This document shows positions 51,535 to 59,750 of a stretch of 64,000 bases of DNA, piece by piece. The stretch is from Brevibacterium sanguinis (GTDB lineage: Bacteria; Actinomycetota; Actinomycetes; Actinomycetales; Brevibacteriaceae): positions 1 through 64,000 of the forward strand of contig NZ_QNSB01000001.1 of NCBI RefSeq assembly GCF_003315415.1, given 5' to 3'. A program made the translations under genes and the position numbers. The notes under the pieces are model-generated. The model saw only the letters and a program-made list of their open reading frames with translations. It was not told the origin of the DNA and did no database searches. Position 1 is the first letter of the stretch. Every line of letters starts with the position of its first letter.

Positions 51535-53041
51535 GAGTCGCACCGGTGACGAGGAGGCGTTCGCGGGGGTCGCGGACGGCGTCCTCGACGCCCTCGGTCT
51601 CGCCCTGGATCACCCGTTCGTGGAGCAGGGGGATCGCGGCATCGCCGGCGAGGATCGTCGCCTCGGCGTCCATGGTCAGTCTCCGGCGCTCATCGCCCTG
51701 CTCGGCCTGAGCGGCGGCGGCGATGGCGTCGTCGATCCCGGTGTCGCACAGCTGCGGCAGGTTGAACCCGCCCTCGCAGGTGAAGTCCGAGGCGAAGTAG
51801 GCGACGGGATCGCCGGAGTCGAGGATCGTCGCCCTCGAGAGCATGAAGCTGTCGAACTTCCCCTCGAGCGCATCACCCTCGATGTACTGGTATTCGCGCA
51901 CATCCTGTTCGACGACGAATCCGGCTGCCTCGAGCTGCTGTTCGAGGAGAACGGCGACCTCGGGAAGCTCGGCCCGGTCGGTGAAGGTGCCGAGAGTGAT
52001 CTTCACTCCATCGACCTGCGCCGGCTGAGCGCGCCGGGACACGATGTCCTTGTACTCCTGGGAATTGCGCAGCTCGGCGGCCCAGGGCAGGGCGGGGCCG
52101 AGGAATCCCGCGGCCTCATCGGCCCTGCCCTCGTAGGCGGTGGCGATGATCTCGGCACGGTCGATGGCCTCGCGGGCCGCGGCGCGCACAGCAGGATCCG
52201 TGAAGGGTCCCTTCTCGTTGTTGAGGTAGAGGGTGTTGGTCCGGGGCATGGGCACCTCGGTGAGGAGCTTCTCGTCGATGGAGCTCGCCTGGCCGGCGGG
52301 GATCGCCTCGACGATGTCCGCCTCACCCGTGCGCAGGGCCGCGGCCCGGGCGGTGCCGTCGGGGACGAAGTCGACGTCGATGCCCGCGGCCCGCGCCTTC
52401 TCACCCCAGTAGCCCTCGAACCGGTCGAGCGTGGCACTCGTGGTGCCGTCGACCTTCGTCAGCTCGAACGGCCCGGTCCCGGTGCCCACCGGGTCGACGG
52501 TGCCGCCTGCGTAGGCGTTGGGGGAGAGGATCGACAGCTGCGGGCTGGACAGCCGGTTGGGCAGCAGCGGATCGGGCTCGGCCGTGGTCATCTCCACCGT
52601 GTCTCCCTTCGCCTCGACCGTGAGCTTCACCCCGTCGAGGATCCGGGGAACCGGGGTGGAGTCGATGGCGGTCTGGATGGAGGCGGCGGCCGCCTCGGCG
52701 GTCAGCTCCTCACCGTCGTGGAATGTCACTCCGGGACGGATGGTGAAGGTCCACGTGCGGTCGTCTGTTCTCGTCCACTCCGTGGCCAGCCCGGGCTGCG
52801 GATCGCCGAGGTCGTCGAGGACGACGAGCGTCTCCGCCGTCGACCAGCGGGAGAGCTTGAAGGCGTCGTCGCTCATCGGGGACAGGCCCGAGCGGGGCGG
52901 CTGCATGTGGGCCACGGAGATCCTGTCCGTGCCGGTCCCGCCGGAGGGCTCGGCGAAGCAGCCGCTGAGCCCGAGGCCGAGGACTGCGGTCGCGGCGAGG
53001 GCGGCGGTGAGCCGTCCGGTCCTGCGCATGGTGGTGGGCAT
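51521..53041 (-). CDS. Opp/Nik-type substrate-binding lipoprotein
   Basis: A 506-residue SBP_bac_5 solute-binding lipoprotein: signal peptide with lipobox LSGCFAEP, then the family blocks RPGVTFHDGEELTAEAAAASI and NTLYLNNEKGPFTDPAVRAAAREAID. It differs widely from the peptide-binding protein at 13844-15391. It sits between the ATPases and the fused permease of the same operon. The ligand pocket cannot be read directly; relatives bind peptides, nickel chelates, and opine metallophores. Placement in the zinc island makes a zinc chelate the best hypothesis. Confidence 0.9.
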   Translation of the reverse strand: MPTTMRRTGRLTAALAATAVLGLGLSGCFAEPSGGTGTDRISVAHMQPPRSGLSPMSDDAFKLSRWSTAETLVVLDDLGDPQPGLATEWTRTDDRTWTFTIRPGVTFHDGEELTAEAAAASIQTAIDSTPVPRILDGVKLTVEAKGDTVEMTTAEPDPLLPNRLSSPQLSILSPNAYAGGTVDPVGTGTGPFELTKVDGTTSATLDRFEGYWGEKARAAGIDVDFVPDGTARAAALRTGEADIVEAIPAGQASSIDEKLLTEVPMPRTNTLYLNNEKGPFTDPAVRAAAREAIDRAEIIATAYEGRADEAAGFLGPALPWAAELRNSQEYKDIVSRRAQPAQVDGVKITLGTFTDRAELPEVAVLLEQQLEAAGFVVEQDVREYQYIEGDALEGKFDSFMLSRATILDSGDPVAYFASDFTCEGGFNLPQLCDTGIDDAIAAAAQAEQGDERRRLTMDAEATILAGDAAIPLLHERVIQGETEGVEDAVRDPRERLLVTGATHVAP

Positions 53042-53154
53042 GGTGGTCACTTTCTCTTCGTACGATGTGGCGGTCGTCGATCGCCGGTCCACGTGGACGG
53101 TGGAAGGGGAGGTTCAGGAGGCGGCGCATGAGTGCAGGCTGCGCGGAGGCATTG

Positions 53155-53832
53155 TCAGCCTGTGGTCACGAGCCGTCCCGCGGAGACGGTGAGGATGCGG
53201 TCGCAGCGCGCGGCCAGCGCGGTGTCGTGGGTGACGAGGAGGAGGGAGCGGTCCCCGGCCGAGGCGATGTCGAGGAGTGCGTCGGCGACTCCGCTCGCCG
53301 TATCGGCGTCGAGGGCGCTCGTCGGCTCGTCCGCGACGACCAGATCGGGTTCGAGCGCCAGCGCCCGGGCGATGGCCGCCCGCTGGCCCTGGCCGCCGGA
53401 GAGTTCACGGGGGGAGCGGTCGAGCAGCTCGCAGGGGATCCTCGCCCTCTCCGCCGCCGAGGCGATTCGCCGACGGTGGTCGCAGCCCGGGGACAGTCTG
53501 GTCAGCGTTCGCTCGATGGTCGTCGAGATCGGGGTGCGGGGAGGCAGGGCTGCAGCCGCGTCCTGGCCGACCCCTTGGACACGGTGGCGCAGTTCGGCCC
53601 GGGGTGAGCGGCGCGGAGCATTGAATACCTCGCCGAAGAGGAGGACATGGCCCCACCCGGGCCGCCGGAGGCCGAGCGCGATCTCGGCCAGGGTGGATTT
53701 GCCCGCCCCCGAGCGGCCCACGAGAGCCACGGACTCCCCGGCCTCGATGCGCAGATCCGTCGAGTGCAGCGCGACGGTCCCGGTGGACCGGTGCGCGTAC
53801 CCGATCCCGGAGGCCTCGAGGAGAGCCGTCAT
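53155..53832 (-). CDS. ABC ATPase of the Opp/Nik-type importer (DppF-like)
   Basis: A compact 225-residue ABC ATPase: Walker [10 protein letters not shown], signature LSGGQGQR, Walker [15 protein letters not shown] and switch His in LLVTHD. It lacks the C-terminal oligopeptide-binding extension of the usual DppF (about 320 residues), a feature of the short NikD/NikE/CntD/CntF-type ATPases. Overlaps the other ATPase by four bases. Confidence 0.92.
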   Translation of the reverse strand: MTALLEASGIGYAHRSTGTVALHSTDLRIEAGESVALVGRSGAGKSTLAEIALGLRRPGWGHVLLFGEVFNAPRRSPRAELRHRVQGVGQDAAAALPPRTPISTTIERTLTRLSPGCDHRRRIASAAERARIPCELLDRSPRELSGGQGQRAAIARALALEPDLVVADEPTSALDADTASGVADALLDIASAGDRSLLLVTHDTALAARCDRILTVSAGRLVTTG

Positions 53833-54557
53833 GCCGGGACCGCCGTCGTCGGGAGCGCCTGACTGGGCGAGGCCGGCTTCGCGGAGGTGACGGGCGTCGA
53901 GGCGGGTGTCGCGGTCCAGGAGCTGAAGCCCTGGATCCGTCCTTGCGAGACATCGATCCGATCCGCTTCGAGTCTGCCGGGCACGACCGGATCATGGGTT
54001 GCGACGACCAGTGCGCTTCCCGCCTGCGCGGAGAGCCCGCGGAAGATCGCCAGGGTCTCGTCGCGGGTCTCGCCGTCCAGAGCGCTGGTGGGTTCGTCGG
54101 CGATGACGAGGGCGGGTGAGCCGAGGAATGCCAAGGCGATCGCCGCGCGCTGGGCCTGTCCGCCGGACAGCTCCGCCGGCCGACGGTCCATGAGGGACCC
54201 CGGGTCGAGACCGACGGACCGGAAGGCTCGGGCCACCTCGGCGGAATCCGCCCGCGAGACCAGGGACACCTGAGTGCCGATGGGGATGAGGGGGTGGAGG
54301 GCATCGGTTCCGCGCTGGGGCACGAAACCGATCCGTCCGAGAGCTGCCGAGGTGATGCGCGCCCCAGTCCTCATCAGGGTGCCGGGCAGCTGACCGGAGA
54401 GGGCCTGGAGGAGCATCGACTTCCCGGCCCCGGAGGGACCCATGATCACCGTGCGCGATCCTGGTGCGAGGGCCAGGTGCTCGACGGCGAACAGCACCAT
54501 CGACTCACGACGGGTTCGGACGGTGAGGTCCGAGAGGGTGATCAGCGGCTCGGTCAT
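53829..54557 (-). CDS. ABC ATPase of the Opp/Nik-type importer (DppD-like)
   Basis: A 242-residue ABC ATPase, first gene of the importer operon: Walker A GPSGAGKSM, signature LSGGQAQR, Walker [16 protein letters not shown] and switch ATHD. The ATG at 54557 lies at leaderless distance from a -10-like TATCTT; the frame's extension to 54626 crosses the Zur box and is rejected. The tail is Thr/Ala/Pro-rich. Paired with the neighbour it energises the fused permease. Confidence 0.92.
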   Translation of the reverse strand: MTEPLITLSDLTVRTRRESMVLFAVEHLALAPGSRTVIMGPSGAGKSMLLQALSGQLPGTLMRTGARITSAALGRIGFVPQRGTDALHPLIPIGTQVSLVSRADSAEVARAFRSVGLDPGSLMDRRPAELSGGQAQRAAIALAFLGSPALVIADEPTSALDGETRDETLAIFRGLSAQAGSALVVATHDPVVPGRLEADRIDVSQGRIQGFSSWTATPASTPVTSAKPASPSQALPTTAVPA

Positions 54558-54563
54558 GAGATA

Positions 54564-54592
54564 AAGATAATGACTATCAATACAGTCGACAA
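54564..54592 (-). promoter_or_regulatory. Zur-box-controlled promoter of the importer operon
   Basis: On the minus strand, -35-like TTGTCG (54592-54587), a 17-base spacer and -10-like TATCTT (54569-54564) end seven bases before the ATG of the ATPase gene. The palindrome GATAATGACTATCAATA (54566-54582), nearly identical to the site at 47995-48011, covers the spacer and -10, so bound Zur would block transcription. A divergent CobW gene starts 52 bases to the right of the palindrome. Confidence 0.75.
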
Positions 54593-54634
54593 ATAAGCGT
54601 CCGCTCATGCGTCGAGGCGATATCATCGACGTCG

Positions 54635-55882
54635 ATGACCACTCCTGCCCCTCGACATCCCGCCGTTCCCGTCATCCTGCTCACCGGCTATCTGGGAGCC
54701 GGCAAGACCAGCCTGCTCAACCACCTGCTGCGGCATCCGGATTCGCGCATCGGGGTCGTCGTCAACGACTTCGGCGACCTCAACATCGACGCCGGACTCG
54801 TCGTCGGACAGGTGAATGAGCCGTTCTCGATCTCCGGCGGGTGCATCTGCTGCATCGACGACGACGGCTCCCTCGAGGACGCGCTCGTCGCGTTGGCGGA
54901 TCCGAAGCTGCGCCTCGACGCCATCCTCGTCGAAGCCAGCGGATTCGCCGAGCCCCTCACCCTGGCGAGAATGGTCTCCCGACTGGGACGGCACCGGTTC
55001 CACCTCGGCGGAGTCGTCGACGTCGTCGACGCCCTCATGCATGCCGCGACGGTCGACGTCGAGCCGCTCCCGCCGGTCCGCTACGCGGCGACCACCCTCG
55101 TGGTCGTCAACAAGCTCGACCAGATCCCAGCCCCGGACCGCGATGGGCTCATCGAGTCGATCAGGCAGCGGGTTCATCAGCGCAATCCCCGAGTGCTCGT
55201 CGTCGGCACGGCGTTCGGGCGCATCGACCCGACCCTGATCCTCGACCCCGGTGCCGGGGACGGCGAGAAGGCGAACCCGGACGATGGAGAACCATGGCAG
55301 GCCGAGCTGCCGCTGCGGGAGCTGTTGCGCGAGGCCTATGCCGAGCGTGAGGAGAAGCTCCGCGCGGAGGCGCTCGGGACTGTCGCCGGCGTCGAGGACC
55401 AGCACGGAGACGGCGGAGGCCTCGGCCACCGGCACGCGCAGTCGGTGACCGTGACGGGATCCGGACCCGTCGACGCGCACGCCGTGATGGATTTCCTCGA
55501 GGATCTGCCGCCCGGCGTGTACCGGGTCAAGGGCGCCGTGACGGTCTGGGATCGAGGTCGGAGGAGGGCCTTCGGGGTGCAGGCGGTGGGCCCGAATGTC
55601 TATGTGTCGACCGCCGTGCCGACACTCCGGGTGCCCGGTGGCTCGGACCGGCGTGGGGAGTGCGACCTGTCCGGCGCTGCGGGACCGGGAGAATGGGACA
55701 GCGCCCTTGTCGTCATCGGACAGTCGTTCCACGCCGATGACGTTCGATCGCGACTGGAACGGGCACTCGATCCTCAGATGCCCGCTTGTGCTGGCACGGA
55801 CTCCCCGGGAGACGGCGAGTCGGTTCGCGAGGGATTGAGCGCGGTCGAGCGATTCCTCCACTATGTCCGGCTGCACGCCTGA
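54635..55882 (+). CDS. CobW/COG0523 GTPase (zinc metallochaperone)
   Basis: A 415-residue COG0523 GTPase, the family that traffics zinc (ZagA, YciC, ZNG1) or cobalt. Walker A GYLGAGKTS is at residues 18-26, the metal-binding CxCC motif is Cys70-Ile-Cys72-Cys73, and a GTP-base motif NKLD is visible. A His/Asp-rich loop (DQHGDGGGLGHRH) lies before the C-terminal CobW_C domain. It is divergent from the importer across the Zur box and is probably derepressed with it, unlike the split CobW-like gene at 48047. ATG 54635 follows a -10-like TATCAT at 54621-54626. Confidence 0.93.
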   Translation: MTTPAPRHPAVPVILLTGYLGAGKTSLLNHLLRHPDSRIGVVVNDFGDLNIDAGLVVGQVNEPFSISGGCICCIDDDGSLEDALVALADPKLRLDAILVEASGFAEPLTLARMVSRLGRHRFHLGGVVDVVDALMHAATVDVEPLPPVRYAATTLVVVNKLDQIPAPDRDGLIESIRQRVHQRNPRVLVVGTAFGRIDPTLILDPGAGDGEKANPDDGEPWQAELPLRELLREAYAEREEKLRAEALGTVAGVEDQHGDGGGLGHRHAQSVTVTGSGPVDAHAVMDFLEDLPPGVYRVKGAVTVWDRGRRRAFGVQAVGPNVYVSTAVPTLRVPGGSDRRGECDLSGAAGPGEWDSALVVIGQSFHADDVRSRLERALDPQMPACAGTDSPGDGESVREGLSAVERFLHYVRLHA

Positions 55883-55968
55883 ACCGACGGCGGGTGCCTG
55901 AATCTGCACGGCATGCCCGACTCTGCGCAGAGCACTGGAATCCGACGATCCTGACGCGACCGTCCACC

Positions 55969-56751
55969 TCACCCGCTCGTCGACGATCCCGTCACTCGCT
56001 CGTGGACGTGGTCGAGCGCGCGGGCGAGCCGGGCGCGGTTGTCCTCGTCCATCCACTCCGCGCGAAGCATCTCGTTGAGCCCGCCCGGGGTCTCGTGGGC
56101 GGGGATGAGGTCGGACAGCGAGGTGTTCGGATCCTCCAAGGCGGTGGCGAGGCCGCCGAACTCGCCGCGGACGAAGTGCTCGGCGTCGGCGCGGCTCCAT
56201 CCCTGGGCCTCGAGCCAGTCCGCGATCCCCGTGAGGAACGCGAAGTGGGCCGACATCGTCGCGGTCGCCGCGGACAGGGTGCTGAACTGCGCTTCGTCGG
56301 CGGCGACGACGGTTCCGCCGAGCGAGTCGAAGATCTCCTCGGTGGCGGGGTGGGCCGGGAAGACCGCGGTGACGCCTCGGCGCTCCCGGACCGCCGGCAG
56401 CGGGATGACCCGCACGAGCGTGGGATCGTGGGGCAGGAGCGGGGTCAGCGCCTCGGTCGAGACACCCGCCACGGCGCTGACGACCGTGCGGTCGCCGGGG
56501 ATGTCGAGGTCGGCCAGGACGGATCCGACCTGCCCGGGGAGCACGGAGAGGACGATCATCTCACTGCTCTCGACGACCTCCTGATTGCTCGCGCACACCT
56601 CGACGCGATCATGCGCCTCGGCGAGGCGGGCCGCTCGTTCGGCAGTGCGCGGGGAGAGGAAGAACCTGGGATGGTCGGGCCGGGCGCAGAGCCCGTCGAC
56701 GCATGCCGAGGCGATCTCGCCGACTCCGATGATTCCGATGCTGCTCGTCAT
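55969..56751 (-). CDS. ProC-like (pyrroline-5-carboxylate reductase family) protein
   Basis: A 260-residue NAD(P)-binding reductase related to ProC. The Rossmann motif GIIGVGEIASACVDGL is at the N terminus, SAVAGVSTEAL and VRVIPLPAVRERRGVTAVFP resemble ProC, and the C-terminal dimerisation helix region is present. The lack of the usual ProC catalytic-loop residues in the C-terminal third and the overall divergence suggest a paralogue rather than the biosynthetic ProC. The start is 56751, or 56760. Confidence 0.78.
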   Translation of the reverse strand: MTSSIGIIGVGEIASACVDGLCARPDHPRFFLSPRTAERAARLAEAHDRVEVCASNQEVVESSEMIVLSVLPGQVGSVLADLDIPGDRTVVSAVAGVSTEALTPLLPHDPTLVRVIPLPAVRERRGVTAVFPAHPATEEIFDSLGGTVVAADEAQFSTLSAATATMSAHFAFLTGIADWLEAQGWSRADAEHFVRGEFGGLATALEDPNTSLSDLIPAHETPGGLNEMLRAEWMDEDNRARLARALDHVHERVTGSSTSG

Positions 56752-56900
56752 GGAACGCATTCTGCCAGACGGGACGAGCGGACGGTCCGAGCCGAACCCA
56801 CGATGGGATCCGGTTCGAGCCGTCCGCTCGGGCTGATCGACGCCGAGGCCGGAGAACTTCCTCCCCTCTGCCTCGGTGTCCGCTCAGGACGTGGGAGGGA

Positions 56901-57737
56901 TCAGAACGAGGGGAGGACCGATCCGTCGGACCACTTCTCCTCGATGAACTGCTTCACCTCGGGGGTGTGGAGGAGTTCGTCGAGCTTCTTGATGTTCTCG
57001 TCGTCCTTGTTCTCCGTGCGGGAGGCGAGGAAGTTGCCGTACGGGTTGTCCTCCGCCGACTCGATGAGGATGCCGTCCTTGGCCGGGCTGAGTCCGGCCT
57101 CGAGGGCGTTGTTGCCGTTGATGACCGAGGCGTCGACGTCCTCGAGGGTCCGGGCCAGCTGAGCGGCGTCGGCTTCGATGAACTCGAGCTTCTTCGGGTT
57201 GTCCTTGACGTCGGAGAGCTTCGCGCTGACGGCGTCGACACCTTCGGCCAGGGTGATGAGCTCGGCCTCTTCGAGCATCTTCAGCGCCCGGCCCTGGTTG
57301 GCGGGGTCGTTGTTGATGCCGATCTTCGCGCCCTCGGGCAGTTCGCCCACGTCCTTGACGGTGTTCGAGAACAGCGCGAAGGGCTCGAGGTTGATCGGGG
57401 CGAACGCGGTGATCTCGTACCCCTGGCCCTCGACCTCGGAGTCGAGGTAGGGCTTGTGCTGGAAGTAGTTGGCGTCGATGTCGCCGTCGACGAGGGCCTT
57501 GTTGGGCAGGGTGTAGTCCGTGTACTCGACGACCTCGATGTCGAGGCCCGCCTCGGCGGCGAGGTTCTCGTCGACGAAGCGGAGGATGTCGCCCTGGGGG
57601 ACGGGAGTGGCGCCGACCTTGAGCGTGACGACGTCGCCGTCCTTCTGGCCGACTTCGCCGCTGCCGCCGCCCATGAGGCCGCAGCCCGAAAGCAGCAGCG
57701 CCGTGGCGGCGGTCAATGCGATGAGCTTGGTTTTCAT
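56901..57737 (-). CDS. metQ: D-methionine ABC transporter substrate-binding lipoprotein
   Basis: A 278-residue NlpA-family lipoprotein: signal with lipobox LLSGCG, then VGATPVPQGDILRFV, DANYFQHKPYLDSE and ANQGRALKMLEEA, all hallmarks of MetQ. It binds methionine (both enantiomers in some bacteria) and feeds MetNI. It is the third gene of metN-metI-metQ, transcribed leftwards, 64 bases after metI. GAGAAAC precedes ATG 57737. Confidence 0.93.
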   Translation of the reverse strand: MKTKLIALTAATALLLSGCGLMGGGSGEVGQKDGDVVTLKVGATPVPQGDILRFVDENLAAEAGLDIEVVEYTDYTLPNKALVDGDIDANYFQHKPYLDSEVEGQGYEITAFAPINLEPFALFSNTVKDVGELPEGAKIGINNDPANQGRALKMLEEAELITLAEGVDAVSAKLSDVKDNPKKLEFIEADAAQLARTLEDVDASVINGNNALEAGLSPAKDGILIESAEDNPYGNFLASRTENKDDENIKKLDELLHTPEVKQFIEEKWSDGSVLPSF

Positions 57738-57801
57738 GTTTCTCCTTGAGCTGTGTCTCTTGGGTCAGTGGAAGCTGATGGTCGAATCGCCGGAGCCGGG
57801 C

Positions 57802-58476
57802 TCAGCGATGGTCGACGAGGCGGGCGAGCCGGTCGCCGAGGAACTGGATGAGGGCGACGATGACGACGAGGACGATGATGCACGCGATCATCGTGTCCGA
57901 CTGGTAGCGCTGATAGCCGTAGGAGATCGCCAGCGCGCCCAGACCGCCTCCGCCGACGGCACCGGCCATGGCCGTGTAGGACACCAGGGTCACCGAGGTG
58001 ACGGTCGCGGCACCGATGAGACCGGGCAGCGCCTCGGGGACGTAGACCTGGCGGATGACCTGGCCGTTCGAGGCCCCCATCATCAGGGCGGCCTCGACCT
58101 TGCCCTCCGAGACCTCGCGCAGGGAGTTCTCGACGAGACGCGCATAGAAGGGAATCGCCCCGACCGTCAGAGACACGACGGTCGCCTGCCAGCCCAGCGC
58201 GGTGCCGACCATGAACCGGGCGAACGGGATGAGGGCGATGATGAGGATGATGAACGGGATCGAGCGCGTGATGTCGACGATGAGCGAGAGCACGCGGTAG
58301 ACGACCGGGTTGGACTTGAGCCCGCCCTTCGAACTCGTGAACAGCCAGATCCCCAGCGGCAGGCCGAGCAGGATGGCGAGTCCCGTCGACCACGCGGTCA
58401 TCAGCAGCGTGTCGATGGTGGCGGGCAGCATCTCCTGCGTGATCGCCGGGTTGTCGAACCACATCGGATCATTCAC
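57802..58476 (-). CDS. metI: methionine ABC transporter permease
   Basis: A 224-residue permease with five TM segments. ITRSIPFIILIIALIPF and the EAA loop ALMMGASNGQVIRQVYVPEAL are MetI-typical. It overlaps metN by four bases (TGA within ATGA). It forms a homodimeric channel with two MetN ATPases. Confidence 0.94.
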   Translation of the reverse strand: MNDPMWFDNPAITQEMLPATIDTLLMTAWSTGLAILLGLPLGIWLFTSSKGGLKSNPVVYRVLSLIVDITRSIPFIILIIALIPFARFMVGTALGWQATVVSLTVGAIPFYARLVENSLREVSEGKVEAALMMGASNGQVIRQVYVPEALPGLIGAATVTSVTLVSYTAMAGAVGGGGLGALAISYGYQRYQSDTMIACIIVLVVIVALIQFLGDRLARLVDHR

Positions 58477-59444
58477 TTGAGAGCCACCTCCGCATAGATG
58501 CCGTCTGCTTCCAGGGCAGTGATGAGTTCCTCCGACTTCTCGGCGCTGGGCACGGTGAAGCGGATCCGCCCGATCTGGCGGCCTTCGATGGTCTCCACGG
58601 CACCGGCGAGGATCGAATCGGCGCTCACGCCCACGGACGCGGCGCTGTCGAGCACCCGCGGCAAGTCGGACCCGGCCAGCGAGACCTCGACGATGACGGT
58701 GTCGCCCTCGTCGAGACCGACCGGGGGAAGGGGAACGAGGTCCTTGGCCAGGGAGGATCCCGGCTCGGAGATCACCTCGGCGAGCTTCCCGGTCTTCGCG
58801 ACCCGCCCGCCGGCGAGCAGGGTGACCGAGTCGCAGATCTCCCGGACCACGGCCATCTCGTGGGTGATGATGAGGACGGTGATGCCGAGGCGATCGCGCA
58901 GCGAGCGGATGAGACCGAGGATCTGATCCGTGGTCACCGCGTCGAGCGCCGAGGTGGGCTCGTCGCAGAGCAGCACCTTGGGTTCGGCGGCGAGTGCGCG
59001 GGCGATGCCGACGCGCTGCCGCTGTCCGCCCGAGAGCTGGGAGGGGTAGTTGTCGACACGGTCGCCGAGGCCGACGAACTCGAGGAGCTCACGGGCCTTG
59101 GTCCGGCGCTCGGCCTTGGAGACCCCGGCGATCTGCAGGGGGTGGGCGACATTGTCGAGCGCCGTGCGCGAATCGAGCAGATTCACGTGCTGGAAGACCA
59201 TGCCGATGCTGCGCCGGGCCTGCCGCATCTGAGCGCCGGCGCGGTCGGAGAGGTCGACGCCGTCGATGGCGACCGTTCCGGAGGTCGGCTGGTCGAGGCC
59301 GGTGAGACAGCGGATGAGGGTGGACTTGCCCGCGCCGGAGCGGCCGACGATGCCGTGGATCTCTCCGGAGGGCACCGACAGGTCGATCTCCTCCAGGGCA
59401 ACGGTGTCTCCGAACACCTTTCTCAAGCCGCGCAGTTCGATCAC
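58473..59444 (-). CDS. metN: methionine ABC transporter ATPase
   Basis: A 323-residue ABC ATPase: Walker [10 protein letters not shown], signature LSGGQRQR, Walker [16 protein letters not shown] and switch ITHEM, followed by the C2 NIL domain (about 245-323) that binds methionine and inhibits transport. Operon metNIQ. No SAM riboswitch or S-box was seen upstream; there is a tandem ATGACACA motif at 59566-59583 that could be a repressor site. Confidence 0.94.
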   Translation of the reverse strand: MIELRGLRKVFGDTVALEEIDLSVPSGEIHGIVGRSGAGKSTLIRCLTGLDQPTSGTVAIDGVDLSDRAGAQMRQARRSIGMVFQHVNLLDSRTALDNVAHPLQIAGVSKAERRTKARELLEFVGLGDRVDNYPSQLSGGQRQRVGIARALAAEPKVLLCDEPTSALDAVTTDQILGLIRSLRDRLGITVLIITHEMAVVREICDSVTLLAGGRVAKTGKLAEVISEPGSSLAKDLVPLPPVGLDEGDTVIVEVSLAGSDLPRVLDSAASVGVSADSILAGAVETIEGRQIGRIRFTVPSAEKSEELITALEADGIYAEVALK

Positions 59445-59565
59445 AGGCGTCTCCTCGGTGGTTTCTGGGGGTTCATGCGCGGGCCGCTTCGATTCGCATC
59501 CGGGCCGGCGGGCGCACGAGTCAACGGTTCAGCATGACAAAGCCACCGGGATCCGCCGGTCGCCG

Positions 59566-59583
59566 ATGACACACAATGACACA
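59566..59583. promoter_or_regulatory. tandem ATGACACA motif upstream of metNIQ
   Basis: ATGACACA occurs at 59566-59573 and 59576-59583, separated by two bases, so the copies are one helical turn (10 bp) apart on the same DNA face. They lie in the interval between metN and the metallophosphoesterase gene, about 120 bases from metN. Function unknown. Confidence 0.4.
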
Positions 59584-59750
59584 AAACCCGTGAAAAGTGA
59601 CCAAGCCCTCACGCCGGATCCGGCGGGTCATCTCCCGTTGCCCACCGGTTCAGTTTCCCGACACGACGGGCCCCTAGGTTCCCCACGTGGGGCAACCGCA
59701 CGTGACCAGCGCGGATGCCGAACCAACAGCAGAGAACCGAGAGGACGACG

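Noticed and set aside
59445..59714. SAM riboswitch upstream of metNIQ
   Set aside because: I looked for the conserved SAM-I or SAM-IV core and long-range stems on the minus strand and did not find them.
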